In this document: in pieces, positions 17,654 through 27,278 of the stretch
Layout of the letters: each line of letters begins with the position of its first letter
Numbering within the stretch: position 1 is the first letter of the stretch
From: Chitinophagaceae bacterium
Lineage (GTDB): Bacteria; Bacteroidota; Bacteroidia; Chitinophagales; Chitinophagaceae
Assembly (NCBI GenBank): GCA_947446645.1
Contig: CANFHA010000019.1
Location: forward strand, 47,269-111,268
Reading direction: 5' to 3'
DNA: 64,000 bases
The notes under the pieces: model-generated
Told to the model about the DNA's origin: nothing
The model's database searches: none
The model's input: the letters and a program-made list of their open reading frames with translations, nothing else
Translations under genes and position numbers: made by a program

Positions 17654-17706
17654 AGTCGTAAGTCGTAAGTCGTAAGTCCGAGAGTCGTAAGTCCGGGAGT
17701 CGGAGA
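17654..17706. repeat. Degenerate heptamer tandem repeat (AGTCGTA)n
   Basis: AGTCGTA is repeated with a 7-base period three times and then continues in variant units (AGTCCGA, GAGTCGTA, AGTCCGG, GAGTCGG), seven units in all. It directly precedes the uvrB start codon, in its 5' leader or promoter region. A related array with unit ATAAGTG/GTAAGTC lies at 62901-62953. Confidence 0.8.
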
Positions 17707-17836
17707 CACGGCTAACAAAACAACCTTTACAAATTTCCGGATTTTAAGGCAAAAAATTTTGCCAAAAAAAACGCAGCCTGGTAGTATGTTAAGGGTATAG
17801 CAACCTAAAATATGCTATGTCTCATTTGTGAATAAG

Positions 17837-20761
17837 TTACCTCAGCAGCGTCACATTGCCCTGGTGATGCTCTTTCTGGCCGTCGATGAATGTGGCATCA
17901 ATCACGTAAACAAATACGCCTTCGGGCTGTACTGCATTGTTGAAGCGGCCATCCCATCCGCGGCCATCTGTCGTTGTGGTTGTAAAAATCAGCTCACCCC
18001 AGCGGTTGTAAATATTCATAGTAAAAGCTGTAAGCCCCCGGCTGAGCAGCTGGCGCGGAAAGAAATAGTCATTCACGCCATCGCCATTAGGTGTAAATAC
18101 ATTTGGTACAGCCATATAGCAACCGTCTTGAACCCAAATAGTATCTGAAGCAGTGCAATTGTTTATACTCACCGTAGTATAGTAATAGCCTGGTTCTGTA
18201 ACGGCGATTGAAGAACCTGTCTGACCTGTGCTCCATTTCCAGCTGGCCAGCGGATTGTTCAAGTTAAGCATATCTCCCAGTATTACAGATGTGCTGCCTT
18301 TGCATATGGAAGTATCTGCACCAATGTTGACATACGGCTGGGGGAGAACCGTCACTACTTTGCTTATTGTTGTGTCCGGGCAGGCGCGGTATTGTGCGGT
18401 AAGCGTTACTGTGTATATACCCGCAGCATTAAAGCCATGCACTACCGGATTGGTATTTGTAATGGTGCTACCGTCCCCGAAGTTCCAGATATTGCCGGCA
18501 CTGCCAGTGGCTGAATAAAATCCGGAGTAAGTAACATAAGTTCCCTGGCACATTACCGTGTCAGTTATTGCAAAGTCTATCCCGCTTATGGTATCAACAT
18601 ATACGGTCTTATACATAGTATCATGACAGGGTACGAAGTCGGTTATAACCTCATAAACCTGGTATACACCTGTATTCAGGAATACGTGAGTAGGGTTGGC
18701 TCCTGTTGCTATAGACCCATCACCAAAATTCCAGAAATTTGTAATTGAGGTGCCCGTTGATGCGTCGGTAAAAGAAACTGATTTACCCTGGCAGATCAGA
18801 TTAGTATCCACAGAAAAGCTTGCCTGCAGCGGGTGCAACAAATTGGCTACACGTATGCTGGTATCAGAGCACGGACCAGACGACGAGGTGAGTGTAATAG
18901 TATAAACGCCCTGAACTGTGTAGATGTGCTCAGGATTTGTAAGATTGGATGAATTACCATCGCCATAATCCCATGTATAAATTGTAGTGCCGGTGGATGT
19001 ATTGCTCAGCTCCACGGTATCAGTGCCGCAGCCGTACTTTATAGCAAGGTTAAAGCCAGAGGTGACGGATGGATAAACAGTGACGACAGTCGCGACACGA
19101 TCGCTTTCGCAGCCAAGCAATGTTTGGGTGGCCCATACGGTGTAGGTGCCCGTTGTGCTTGTATTGATGGTTGGGGATGTACCGCTGCCTGCACCGCCGG
19201 TAGCAGCGGTGTACCATAGCACACTGGTACCTGAAACAATGGTGAACGGAACGAACGCCTGCCCGGGACAATAGTGGTCCGGCGCATCAACAATGGTTGG
19301 TGGTACCGGCTTTGGATTTACTGTAATAACGAATGGTGCACGCGCGCTTGTGCAGCCGGAATCGCTTTGTGTGGCGTATAACGTGTAAGTACCTGCAATG
19401 CTTGTATTGATGGTCGGAACAGTAGCAGAACCTGTGCCGCCGGTAGCTGTAGTATACCACAATACGGAAGCGCCGGTAGCGGTAGGAGGCACATAGCTCA
19501 CATACTGGCAATAAACAGAAGTGCCTGAGATAACCGGAAGTGGAGGAGTAGTGCGTACTGTAACGGTAATGGAATCGCGCGGGCCTTCACAACCCAACAC
19601 CGTTTGGCTGCCCCAGTAGGTAGTGGTGCCTGCTACAGCAGTATTGGCAATAGGTGTTGTAGTGGTGCCTACCCCACCTGTACCAGAAGTGTACCAGAGT
19701 ATAGTGCTGCCGGTGGCGCCCGTAACTGTGAAAGGCAATGCTGTTTCACCGGTGCAATATGTATTAACACCAGTAATGACAGGCGCAAGCGGCAGCGGAT
19801 TTACAATAACTTTTATAGAGTCAGGAAAACTCATACAGGGGTTATTTCCCTGCCGTACGTAGTAGGTATAGGTGCCGGGAACAGAAGTATTTGGCGTGGG
19901 GCTGCCGGGCAATGAAACCACTGTTGCCGTATCGGTAGTGAACCAGCGGATTGGGTTGCCGGGATCACCCGTTGCATGCAACGTATCAGCCGTTGCTCCC
20001 TGGCAATATGTGACCGGAGAAACAACTGTGGGCGGTGTTGCCAGGCCTACCGCATAAATGGACAGGTTCTTTACACTCTGTATGCTATAGCCACCACCTG
20101 TGCTGGAACTGAAACCAAAGTAGCCTGAAGGAATAGTGATCAGGTAATAGCCAGTCATGCCGGGCACTGTACTGTAATCGTAGTATATGTTGATATTTCC
20201 GGCGTTGTAATCGATTTCTACATGGTGCCATGTATTATCATCCACAAAACCAAGGTGCGGATTTATTGGGCCTATCATCTCACTGCGGTTAGCTTCAGAA
20301 TAAGTAGATGCAGCAGTGTAGCCATATATCTGGCTTTCGGGGTTCAGTGCGTCTCCGTCATTGTCATAAGTATCTAAGGTAAACACCATGCCCGTCATAG
20401 GAGTAGGTAGGCCAAGGCCGCCACCGGTTATAAACCCGCTGGGCGGTGTGCTGATATAAAAGAATGCTATGCCATCCGCTACGCCTATGCCTACACCGGC
20501 AGTGACATCAATCTTGTAATCGTATTTTACGGTGAACTGCGCACAGGCGGTGAGGTTGATGGCTGAATCATAATAGACATATCCATTCTCATTTGTGCCT
20601 GCTGTGGTCAGGCGTACACCACTATCTACTACAGCTGCGTAGCCGCCAATGTTCCATCCTGTAGCGTCCAGCGGATAGCCGGAAAGTATCACTGATATCT
20701 GCGAGAAACACTTAAAGGAGAGCAGTGAACAAATAAGAAACAGGGTAAATATCTTCTTCAT
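17837..20761 (-). CDS. Giant surface protein: lectin-like, Ig-like and PKD domains, T9SS type B sorting domain
   Basis: Using the ATG at 20761 (MKKIFTLFLICSLLSFKCFSQ signal peptide), the protein has 974 residues. Residues of about 50-235 resemble an L-type lectin sandwich (GIGVADGIAFFYI, GMVFTLDTYDNDGD, DDNTWHHVEIDYN). About residues 243-565 hold four Ig-like repeats with YC-G starts and WYT...GGTG cores. Three PKD domains (TYTWDYGDGNSS, ITNFWNFGDGS, GNIWNFGDGS) follow, then the gliding-associated C-terminal domain (VFTPNGDGVNDYF, MNIYNRWGELIF, HHQGNVTLLR), a type B T9SS signal. Its C-terminal half closely resembles that of the next gene. Confidence 0.9.
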   Translation of the reverse strand: MKKIFTLFLICSLLSFKCFSQISVILSGYPLDATGWNIGGYAAVVDSGVRLTTAGTNENGYVYYDSAINLTACAQFTVKYDYKIDVTAGVGIGVADGIAFFYISTPPSGFITGGGLGLPTPMTGMVFTLDTYDNDGDALNPESQIYGYTAASTYSEANRSEMIGPINPHLGFVDDNTWHHVEIDYNAGNINIYYDYSTVPGMTGYYLITIPSGYFGFSSSTGGGYSIQSVKNLSIYAVGLATPPTVVSPVTYCQGATADTLHATGDPGNPIRWFTTDTATVVSLPGSPTPNTSVPGTYTYYVRQGNNPCMSFPDSIKVIVNPLPLAPVITGVNTYCTGETALPFTVTGATGSTILWYTSGTGGVGTTTTPIANTAVAGTTTYWGSQTVLGCEGPRDSITVTVRTTPPLPVISGTSVYCQYVSYVPPTATGASVLWYTTATGGTGSATVPTINTSIAGTYTLYATQSDSGCTSARAPFVITVNPKPVPPTIVDAPDHYCPGQAFVPFTIVSGTSVLWYTAATGGAGSGTSPTINTSTTGTYTVWATQTLLGCESDRVATVVTVYPSVTSGFNLAIKYGCGTDTVELSNTSTGTTIYTWDYGDGNSSNLTNPEHIYTVQGVYTITLTSSSGPCSDTSIRVANLLHPLQASFSVDTNLICQGKSVSFTDASTGTSITNFWNFGDGSIATGANPTHVFLNTGVYQVYEVITDFVPCHDTMYKTVYVDTISGIDFAITDTVMCQGTYVTYSGFYSATGSAGNIWNFGDGSTITNTNPVVHGFNAAGIYTVTLTAQYRACPDTTISKVVTVLPQPYVNIGADTSICKGSTSVILGDMLNLNNPLASWKWSTGQTGSSIAVTEPGYYYTTVSINNCTASDTIWVQDGCYMAVPNVFTPNGDGVNDYFFPRQLLSRGLTAFTMNIYNRWGELIFTTTTTDGRGWDGRFNNAVQPEGVFVYVIDATFIDGQKEHHQGNVTLLR

Positions 20762-20922
20762 GGTGGGAATTTGCATTTTAAATTTATGCAATTTTTTCCA
20801 CATTTTACAATTTACCCCAACAAAAATAACATTCACCCCCAAATAAGCTGTTTATCAGCTAAGGACATATTACTAAAGTGACTGAATACAATGAATTTGG
20901 TGTAGTAAGGGGATTCAGCAGC

Positions 20923-23900
20923 TTATTTGAGTAGTGTCACATTACCCTGGTGATGTTCTTTTTCTCCATCAACAAAGGTTGCGTCTATAACGAATATGTA
21001 AACACCTTCGGGTTGCATAACCTCATTAAAGCGACCATCCCATCCGCGGCCTTCTACATTGCTGGTCTGGAAAATAAGCTCTCCCCAGCGGTTATAGATA
21101 TTCATGGTGAACGATGACAGTCCTTTTGCCAGTAGCGGGCGGGGAAGGAAGTAATCATTAACGCCATCGCCGTTGGGCGTGAATGCATTTGGTATATCGA
21201 GGAAACAACCGTTTTCTACAGTTATTGTGTCTGTAGATGTGCAACCACCAACATTTACGGTTACATAGTACACGCCCGCTTCTACTACCGATGTATAGGG
21301 CTTAGTACTTCCATCACTCCAAATAAACCTTGCTATAGGATTGTTTGCATTGATGTTGTCCATGATAGTAATACCTGTGCTGCCGGCGCATATAGTGGTA
21401 TCCGGACCAAGGTTAACGCTAGGATAGCCAAATATGGTGACAACCTTTGTTGTAGCAGTATCGGGGCATGCGCGGTAAGTGGCCTCTACTGATACAGTAA
21501 ATATGCCTGTGGAGCTAAACCCATGGACTACGGGATTTTCATTGTGTATCGTGCCGCCGTCGCTGAAAGTCCATATGACACCGGTGTTGCCGATGGAGGT
21601 GTAATCGCCGGTGAAGGTGATGTCATGCCCGCCGCACATAACTGTATCAGTAGCCTTAATGCTGATTGCGCTGAGTGAGTCAACTGTTATGGGCATGGTC
21701 ACGGTGTCATAGCAGGGCACATAGTTAGTTACCACCAGCATTACGTCATAGGTGCCGGACTTGTAAAAAATGTGGTTAGCATCGGTAGTTGCAGCTGTAA
21801 CACCGTCACCAAAATACCAGTTGTAGGTGAGCGACGTGCCAAGCGAAGTATTGGTAAACACTACCGGGTTGCCCTGGCAAAGGAAGCTGTCCGGCACAGC
21901 TGTAAAGCTGCCAACGATCAGGTTGTTCAGCGTTACATTCTGTTTTGAGCTGTCGAAACAACGTGTGTTGTTTATCAGCAGCTTTATGGTGAATGTGCCG
22001 GGCGTATGATATATGTGGGTTGGGTTTGGATCAGTTGATGTTCCGCCATCGCCGAAGAACCAGGTATACGTGAGATCAGCCGCCGGCCACGAATGGTTAG
22101 TGCAAACGACAGTATCACCACCACAACCTTCATGCACTACATAGGTAAAGCTATCAATGATTGGTGGCGCAACAAGTGTGTCTGGCCCCAGGGCATTTGA
22201 TACGCACACACCGCCGGTTTTTGCAATTATATTGGCGTATATGCCTTCGCATAAATTAGTCAGCAGCACGGTGCTGTCAGCAGGGATCAGGTACGATCCG
22301 CCAGGTTGCGGTGCGCCATTGAAGGAATAAGTGATCGTGTCTGTTTGTCCCGGGTGCAGGCCATACAGTTTTATAGTGCCGTCGCAGAAACCGCATTTAG
22401 TTGGATTAGTATAGACAGCTTTACGCATGGTAAATGGCGGTACAACAAGGTCTGCCGGGCCTAGCGAATTGGATACACATATACCACCCGTGTGGGCTAT
22501 GAAGTTGCCGTACAAGCCAAAGCAAAGGCCGGTGAGGTGTACGGTGCTGTCGGCAGGTATTACAGCAACTATCGGTGTTTGTGCAATACCGTTATAGGTG
22601 TAGCTGATCGTGTCCGTTTGCCCGGGATGCAGCCCGTACAGCGTAATGGTGCCATTGCATATGCCGCAGAAATCCGGGTTAGTGAAACTGAGTGCGCGCA
22701 TTGTAAATGGCGGAACGACAAGGTTTGCCGGGCCAAGGGTGTTAGATACACATACGCCGCCTGTATGTGCAACAAAGTTATCATAGAGGCCAGCGCAAAG
22801 CCCTGTAATATGCACTGTGCTATCGAGTGGTATCACTTGTATAACAGGGGGTTGGGCAACACCGTCTTTTGTAAATGTAATAGTATCCAGTTGCCCGGGG
22901 TGCAGGCCAAAGATGGTAATCGTTCCATTACAGATACCGCAATAGTCAGGATTAGTGAAGGTAAGCGCCCGTATATTGAAGGGTGGCACTGTAAGTGTTG
23001 CTGGTCCCAAAGGAGATGAAAAACAAACACCACCTGTATTGACAACGAAGTTGTTGTAAACACCAGCGCAAAGCCCGGTGATATGAATCAAACTGTCGGC
23101 ACCTACAAACTGAATGAAAGGAGGCTGAGGCACGCCACCCAGTGTATAATTAACCGTGTCTAATTCGTCAGGGTGCACACCATATATTGTTACGGTGCCG
23201 TTGCAAATGCCGCAATAATCAGGGTTTGTGAAGCTGAATGTACGGACGGTGAATGGCGGTACGGAGAGCGTTACCGGCCCTAAGCTATTTGATACGCAAA
23301 TTCCCCCGGTATGCGCCACGAAATTGTCGTATGTGCCAGCGCATAAACCGGTAATTGTAACAGTACTGTCTGCTCCGATCAAATGAATAACAGGAGGCTG
23401 CGCCACACCACCAAGGGTATAGGTGATCGTGTCTGTCTCGCCGGGGTGAACGCCGTGGAGCGTGACCGTACCATTGCAGATACCGCAATAGGAAGGATTG
23501 GTAGCAGTAAGGGAGCGAATAGTAAACGGAGGAACGGTAAGTGTAACCGGTCCCAGTGTATTAGAAATACAGGTGCCGGCAGTATGTGCCACGAAGTTGG
23601 CGTAAGTACCTGCGCAAAGGCCGGTAATAGTTATGGTACTATCCGCACCAATCAATTGGATGATCTGTGGTTGCGAAACACCGTCTTTTGTAAAAGTTAC
23701 CGTATCCAGCTGGCCGGGATGCAGGCCATACAATTTAATTGTGCCATTGCAAATGCCGCAATAATCAGGATTTGTAGAAGTGAGCGCCCGCATGGTAAAT
23801 GGTGGCGCTGTTAGTACGACAGGACCAAGCGCATTTGATACACAAACGCCCCCTGTATGGGCTACAAAATTTACATATACTCCGGAGCATAGCCCGGTAA

Positions 23901-26121
23901 GCGTTATCGTGCTGTCAGCACCCACCAGTTGCACATATGGGGTGGCTGTGCCACCGTCATGTATGTAAGTTATGGTATCCAGCTGGCCCGGATGCAGGCC
24001 ATAGAGCTTTACTGTGCCATCGCATATGCCGCAATAGCTTGGGTTAGTAAAGGTAATTGCGCGCATGGTGAATGGCGGGGGACTAAGGTTTACCGGCCCT
24101 AAAGCATTAGATACACAAACCCCTGCAGTCTTTGCAACGAAATTCGCATAAGCCCCCTGGCAGAGGCCGGTAAGTACTACGGTACTGTCAGCAGCAATAG
24201 TTCGCACTATAGGAGTTGCGGCACCACCGCCATAGATATAGTTGATCGTATCGGTCTGCCCCGGGCGTAAGCCATACAAAGTAATGGAGCCATCGCAGAA
24301 CCCGCACCAGGTAGGGTTTACGGAGGATATTGCCCTCATGGTGAACGGGGGATTTACCAGCGTAGCACTTGTGGATGACGAGAGGCAATTGCCGTAAGTA
24401 GCAGTAATGCCGGTATAATTGCCAGCAATAAGACCGGTTAATACGGTGGTGCTATCTGCAGCGATTACGCGCACCAGCGGAGGCTGCACTACGCCATTGA
24501 AAAGGTATTTGATGGTATCTGTAGTAAGAGCGGGGAGGTGGCGCAAGGTTATGGTACCATCGTTATTGCCGCAATAGGTTGGATTGGTAAACGTTGCAGT
24601 TGGAACGATGGTTGCGGGGTTGGCAATTGTAAAGGAGACGTATGCCTTGCAAAGGTGAGCGGGGTTTGTATAAATGGTAAGTGTGTAGGTGCCGGGTACC
24701 AGGCTATCGGTAAATGGTGCGCCGTGATATATCCATGTTTGCAGTGTATCTCCTGCACTAGACAGATCTATTGTCCATGATATGCCGCCGCCACCGGGTA
24801 TAACAGATATTGCCGCCTTTTTGGTACAGGTGGCCGGTGAAATCAAAGACCAGGCAATAGTTGGGATTGGTAATATAGTTACCGTATAAGCTATGGACTG
24901 CACACCTGCCAGCGGGCAATTATTGTCTGTGTACGTAACAAAGAATGTATAGCTACCGGGTGCAACGCCGGTAGAATTCCAGCTAAATGTGCAGTGCGGT
25001 GTTGGTGTACCGTTACCTGTGGTGGTAAACGTAGCCCCGGCAGGCAAGCCCGCGAAGGTTACCGTAATATTATTAGACGTTGCCGGTTCCGTTGGATTGA
25101 TATTGAATGAAAAAGCACCTGAATTCTGGCAGATCTGGAAGTGTGTGGAATCCGTTATAGTGCCGGAACTGGCACCGGAGAGTGCACCGGAGGCAGGTAC
25201 GTTGGTACAGGTTTGTACAAGAAAAGTCATTTCCCGCTGGCAGGTGCCAACAAGTACGCCCCCACGGCGCTCTTCAATATTATAGACAACTAATGAGCGC
25301 TGAAGTACACTGGTATTAAATGTAATTTGCCCGTTGGTGGGATCAAACGAAAAGGAGCCCGCTGTTAACGGAGAAGTACCCGTAGCACCACCCAGGTAGG
25401 TTACCGATCCGCCTGGAACGCAGGCAGTGGTACTGGTTGATGCATCCATGCCATTAACCAGCGCAAACGTCAGGCTGTCGACATCAGGGTCAATAGCCCC
25501 CGGACTATAATTATCCGGGTTGTTAGCGCAAAAAAATGGTGTAGGTATTACGTTCAGCACGGGGCTGGAATTGTGCCCGGTTAAATTATTCAGGGTATCA
25601 ACCAGCTGAATGGTACTCGAAGAGGTGCCTGTGGCAATGTTAGTAATGGACAGCGCGCGGCCGGCGATAAATCCTACACCGAGATCGCCCATAAACAGGA
25701 ACCGCCATTTGTTTGACGTATAAGGCACGGTATATATAGCGCTGTAAACAAACTTTTTGATGCCGGGGATCGAAAATGAAACGTCAGTACATTGTGTAAG
25801 GCTCACATCTGCAGGGCAAACCGGTGTTACCTCTACTCCTGCTGATGGTGCCTGTATTGCAAGGGTGATCGTTGCTACTTGTGTATTGCCATCATTAACA
25901 CATATTGCAGGTGTGGCCGAAGGCAGGTGTGAAAAAGCTGTAGAACCGGCACTGGATCCGCAGTCTCCATAGATTACTAGCGTAATCCGGTAGTCATTGC
26001 CACTGACCCATGTGTACAGCAGATCTACGCCTACTACGTGATTTGCGTATGCGCTGCTCCCGCACAGCAATAAAATTGCCGGCAACAAGAGTAAGCGCAG
26101 ATAGGCAGGTATTCTTTTCAT
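20923..26121 (-). CDS. Giant surface protein with Cys-rich 91-residue repeats, PKD domains and T9SS type B sorting domain
   Basis: The 1732-residue protein has a signal peptide (cleavage near SAYANH). Its N-terminal module (VVGVDLLYTWVSGNDYRITL) is common in proteins of this kind. After Ig-like segments it has one divergent and eight well-conserved repeats of about 91 residues (roughly residues 593-1320) with the signature NPDYCGICNGT, LYGLHPGQ, DTITY, GADSTITITGLCAG and GGVCVSN, resembling SprB repeats. Three PKD domains follow, then a CHU_C type C-terminal domain (NAFTPNGDGVNDYF... HHQGNVTLLK). It is probably a very long surface filament or adhesin exported by the T9SS. Confidence 0.9.
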   Translation of the reverse strand: MKRIPAYLRLLLLPAILLLCGSSAYANHVVGVDLLYTWVSGNDYRITLVIYGDCGSSAGSTAFSHLPSATPAICVNDGNTQVATITLAIQAPSAGVEVTPVCPADVSLTQCTDVSFSIPGIKKFVYSAIYTVPYTSNKWRFLFMGDLGVGFIAGRALSITNIATGTSSSTIQLVDTLNNLTGHNSSPVLNVIPTPFFCANNPDNYSPGAIDPDVDSLTFALVNGMDASTSTTACVPGGSVTYLGGATGTSPLTAGSFSFDPTNGQITFNTSVLQRSLVVYNIEERRGGVLVGTCQREMTFLVQTCTNVPASGALSGASSGTITDSTHFQICQNSGAFSFNINPTEPATSNNITVTFAGLPAGATFTTTGNGTPTPHCTFSWNSTGVAPGSYTFFVTYTDNNCPLAGVQSIAYTVTILPIPTIAWSLISPATCTKKAAISVIPGGGGISWTIDLSSAGDTLQTWIYHGAPFTDSLVPGTYTLTIYTNPAHLCKAYVSFTIANPATIVPTATFTNPTYCGNNDGTITLRHLPALTTDTIKYLFNGVVQPPLVRVIAADSTTVLTGLIAGNYTGITATYGNCLSSSTSATLVNPPFTMRAISSVNPTWCGFCDGSITLYGLRPGQTDTINYIYGGGAATPIVRTIAADSTVVLTGLCQGAYANFVAKTAGVCVSNALGPVNLSPPPFTMRAITFTNPSYCGICDGTVKLYGLHPGQLDTITYIHDGGTATPYVQLVGADSTITLTGLCSGVYVNFVAHTGGVCVSNALGPVVLTAPPFTMRALTSTNPDYCGICNGTIKLYGLHPGQLDTVTFTKDGVSQPQIIQLIGADSTITITGLCAGTYANFVAHTAGTCISNTLGPVTLTVPPFTIRSLTATNPSYCGICNGTVTLHGVHPGETDTITYTLGGVAQPPVIHLIGADSTVTITGLCAGTYDNFVAHTGGICVSNSLGPVTLSVPPFTVRTFSFTNPDYCGICNGTVTIYGVHPDELDTVNYTLGGVPQPPFIQFVGADSLIHITGLCAGVYNNFVVNTGGVCFSSPLGPATLTVPPFNIRALTFTNPDYCGICNGTITIFGLHPGQLDTITFTKDGVAQPPVIQVIPLDSTVHITGLCAGLYDNFVAHTGGVCVSNTLGPANLVVPPFTMRALSFTNPDFCGICNGTITLYGLHPGQTDTISYTYNGIAQTPIVAVIPADSTVHLTGLCFGLYGNFIAHTGGICVSNSLGPADLVVPPFTMRKAVYTNPTKCGFCDGTIKLYGLHPGQTDTITYSFNGAPQPGGSYLIPADSTVLLTNLCEGIYANIIAKTGGVCVSNALGPDTLVAPPIIDSFTYVVHEGCGGDTVVCTNHSWPAADLTYTWFFGDGGTSTDPNPTHIYHTPGTFTIKLLINNTRCFDSSKQNVTLNNLIVGSFTAVPDSFLCQGNPVVFTNTSLGTSLTYNWYFGDGVTAATTDANHIFYKSGTYDVMLVVTNYVPCYDTVTMPITVDSLSAISIKATDTVMCGGHDITFTGDYTSIGNTGVIWTFSDGGTIHNENPVVHGFSSTGIFTVSVEATYRACPDTATTKVVTIFGYPSVNLGPDTTICAGSTGITIMDNINANNPIARFIWSDGSTKPYTSVVEAGVYYVTVNVGGCTSTDTITVENGCFLDIPNAFTPNGDGVNDYFLPRPLLAKGLSSFTMNIYNRWGELIFQTSNVEGRGWDGRFNEVMQPEGVYIFVIDATFVDGEKEHHQGNVTLLK
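22161..24345 (-). repeat. Eight in-gene repeats of about 273 bp
   Basis: Marker sequences of the GGTAAATGGCGG type recur at about 22427, 22700, 22973, 23246, 23517, 23791, 24063 and 24336, a period of 271-273 bases (91 codons). They encode the cysteine-rich repeats of the surrounding protein. They are diverged at DNA level, so they are old or under selection rather than recent copies. Confidence 0.85.
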
Positions 26122-26434
26122 AAATTTTAAGGAACGGATTCGACCCTCTATTAAGCAAACCAGGCTTAAAATTCAATCAAACACATAAACCCGGAAGATG
26201 AAATTAGATTTTCCTTCATTCTTAGCAAAATCTTTTGGGTGAAATTATTTATACATGGGGTAAAATTCTGCGATAATTAATTACCAGGTAATATTCGCGA
26301 TTTACAACATGTTAATTGTGGATATCCGAATTTGAAATAATGGAGAAGCTCCAAAAAAAAATCGCCAATTATTTTTAACTGTTAAAATTTGTAGTAAATT
26401 TAGCCCGCTTATTGCACACGAACTAACTTTTTAC
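26122..26434. other. AT-rich divergent intergenic region
   Basis: This 313-base spacer separates the divergent surface-protein gene and the outer membrane protein gene, so it must hold promoters for both. On the plus strand, TAAATTTA at 26395-26402 is one base off the -7 consensus and lies 32 bases before the ATG at 26435. No RNA gene or repeat is visible. Confidence 0.5.
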
Positions 26435-27235
26435 ATGAAAAAAATACTACATAAGTATCTGGATCTCAAGAAAATAATCCTTGCAAGCGCTGCACTGGGT
26501 TGGTCTGTTATCTCTGTGGCTCAAACTACGCCTACAGCACCCGCGCCGCAGCAAACGCAGGCTGAATCACCTGATGATGATATGGACCATGATGCGCCAC
26601 TAAGCGAAGAAGCAGGCTGCTGCGACAAGCGCAGTAACGATAATAAGTTCATGATCTATTCCGATTTCGGAGGCTCTACAATTTTTAGCTCAATGAACGG
26701 GGCTACTACATCTGCCACCGGTCTTTCGTGGGCAGTATCCGGCCAGTTGGTTCATGAATTTAAAATTAAAAGCCCTTCTACCCGTATGTTCTTATCATAT
26801 GGACTGGAGCTAAGGAATTTTAACGGCACACTGTCCAGCGCAGATGGCGAAGGCAGCACTGCTTATGATAATTACCACTACTGGTACGCCAGCGTTCCGG
26901 TGATGTTCAGCGTTGTAAATGTTCCTCACGCTGTGGGCCATTTCAATGACGTCGGCTTTTATGCACAGTTTGGCGTATCTCTTGGTTTCAAGGTAGATAT
27001 GCTGGATGTGTATAGCATACAGGGCAATAACTCATGGAATGATGTAAATGACCAGTACACTACGGTGATGCTGCATCACTACCTGAGCGCAGGTCTTGCT
27101 TTAAAGACCAGGACCAATACTTTCCTGTTTGGCCCTTATGTAGGTTATGTTTTCACAAACATGTCTAAAGTTGATGGCCTTACCCAGAACGTACTTAGCT
27201 ATGGCGCAAGGGCCAGTGTTCTGCTGTTCAGATAA
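26435..27235 (+). CDS. Outer membrane beta-barrel protein
   Basis: The 266-residue protein has a long N-terminal signal region (MKKILHKYLDLKKIILASAA, cleavage near SVAQ), then an acidic linker with DDDMDHD and a CC pair. A barrel-like set of strands follows (FMIYSDFGGSTIFSS, SWAVSGQLVHEFKI, RMFLSYGLELRNF, YYWYASVPVMFSVV-like, VGFYAQFGVSLGFKV, TFLFGPYVGYVFTN). The final strand ends in VLLFR with a terminal aromatic nearby, as in outer membrane proteins. The function is unknown. It is followed 43 bases on by a lipoprotein gene and probably forms an operon with it. Confidence 0.75.
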   Translation: MKKILHKYLDLKKIILASAALGWSVISVAQTTPTAPAPQQTQAESPDDDMDHDAPLSEEAGCCDKRSNDNKFMIYSDFGGSTIFSSMNGATTSATGLSWAVSGQLVHEFKIKSPSTRMFLSYGLELRNFNGTLSSADGEGSTAYDNYHYWYASVPVMFSVVNVPHAVGHFNDVGFYAQFGVSLGFKVDMLDVYSIQGNNSWNDVNDQYTTVMLHHYLSAGLALKTRTNTFLFGPYVGYVFTNMSKVDGLTQNVLSYGARASVLLFR

Positions 27236-27278
27236 TACGCTTTACTAAGGCACACCCATTACATCAAACAAAAACGAA

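Noticed and set aside
17654..17706. Heptamer array as a CRISPR or telomere-like array
   Set aside because: There are no spacers and the units are only 7 bases; it is a simple tandem repeat.
17748..17763. Hairpin GGCAAAA/TTTTGCC as terminator of the minus-strand surface gene
   Set aside because: The stem is short and AT-rich, and the tail on the minus strand is not a clean T tract.
22161..24345. Regular repeat array resembling a CRISPR-like pattern
   Set aside because: The period of about 273 bases equals 91 codons and the units encode conserved protein repeats in one open frame.
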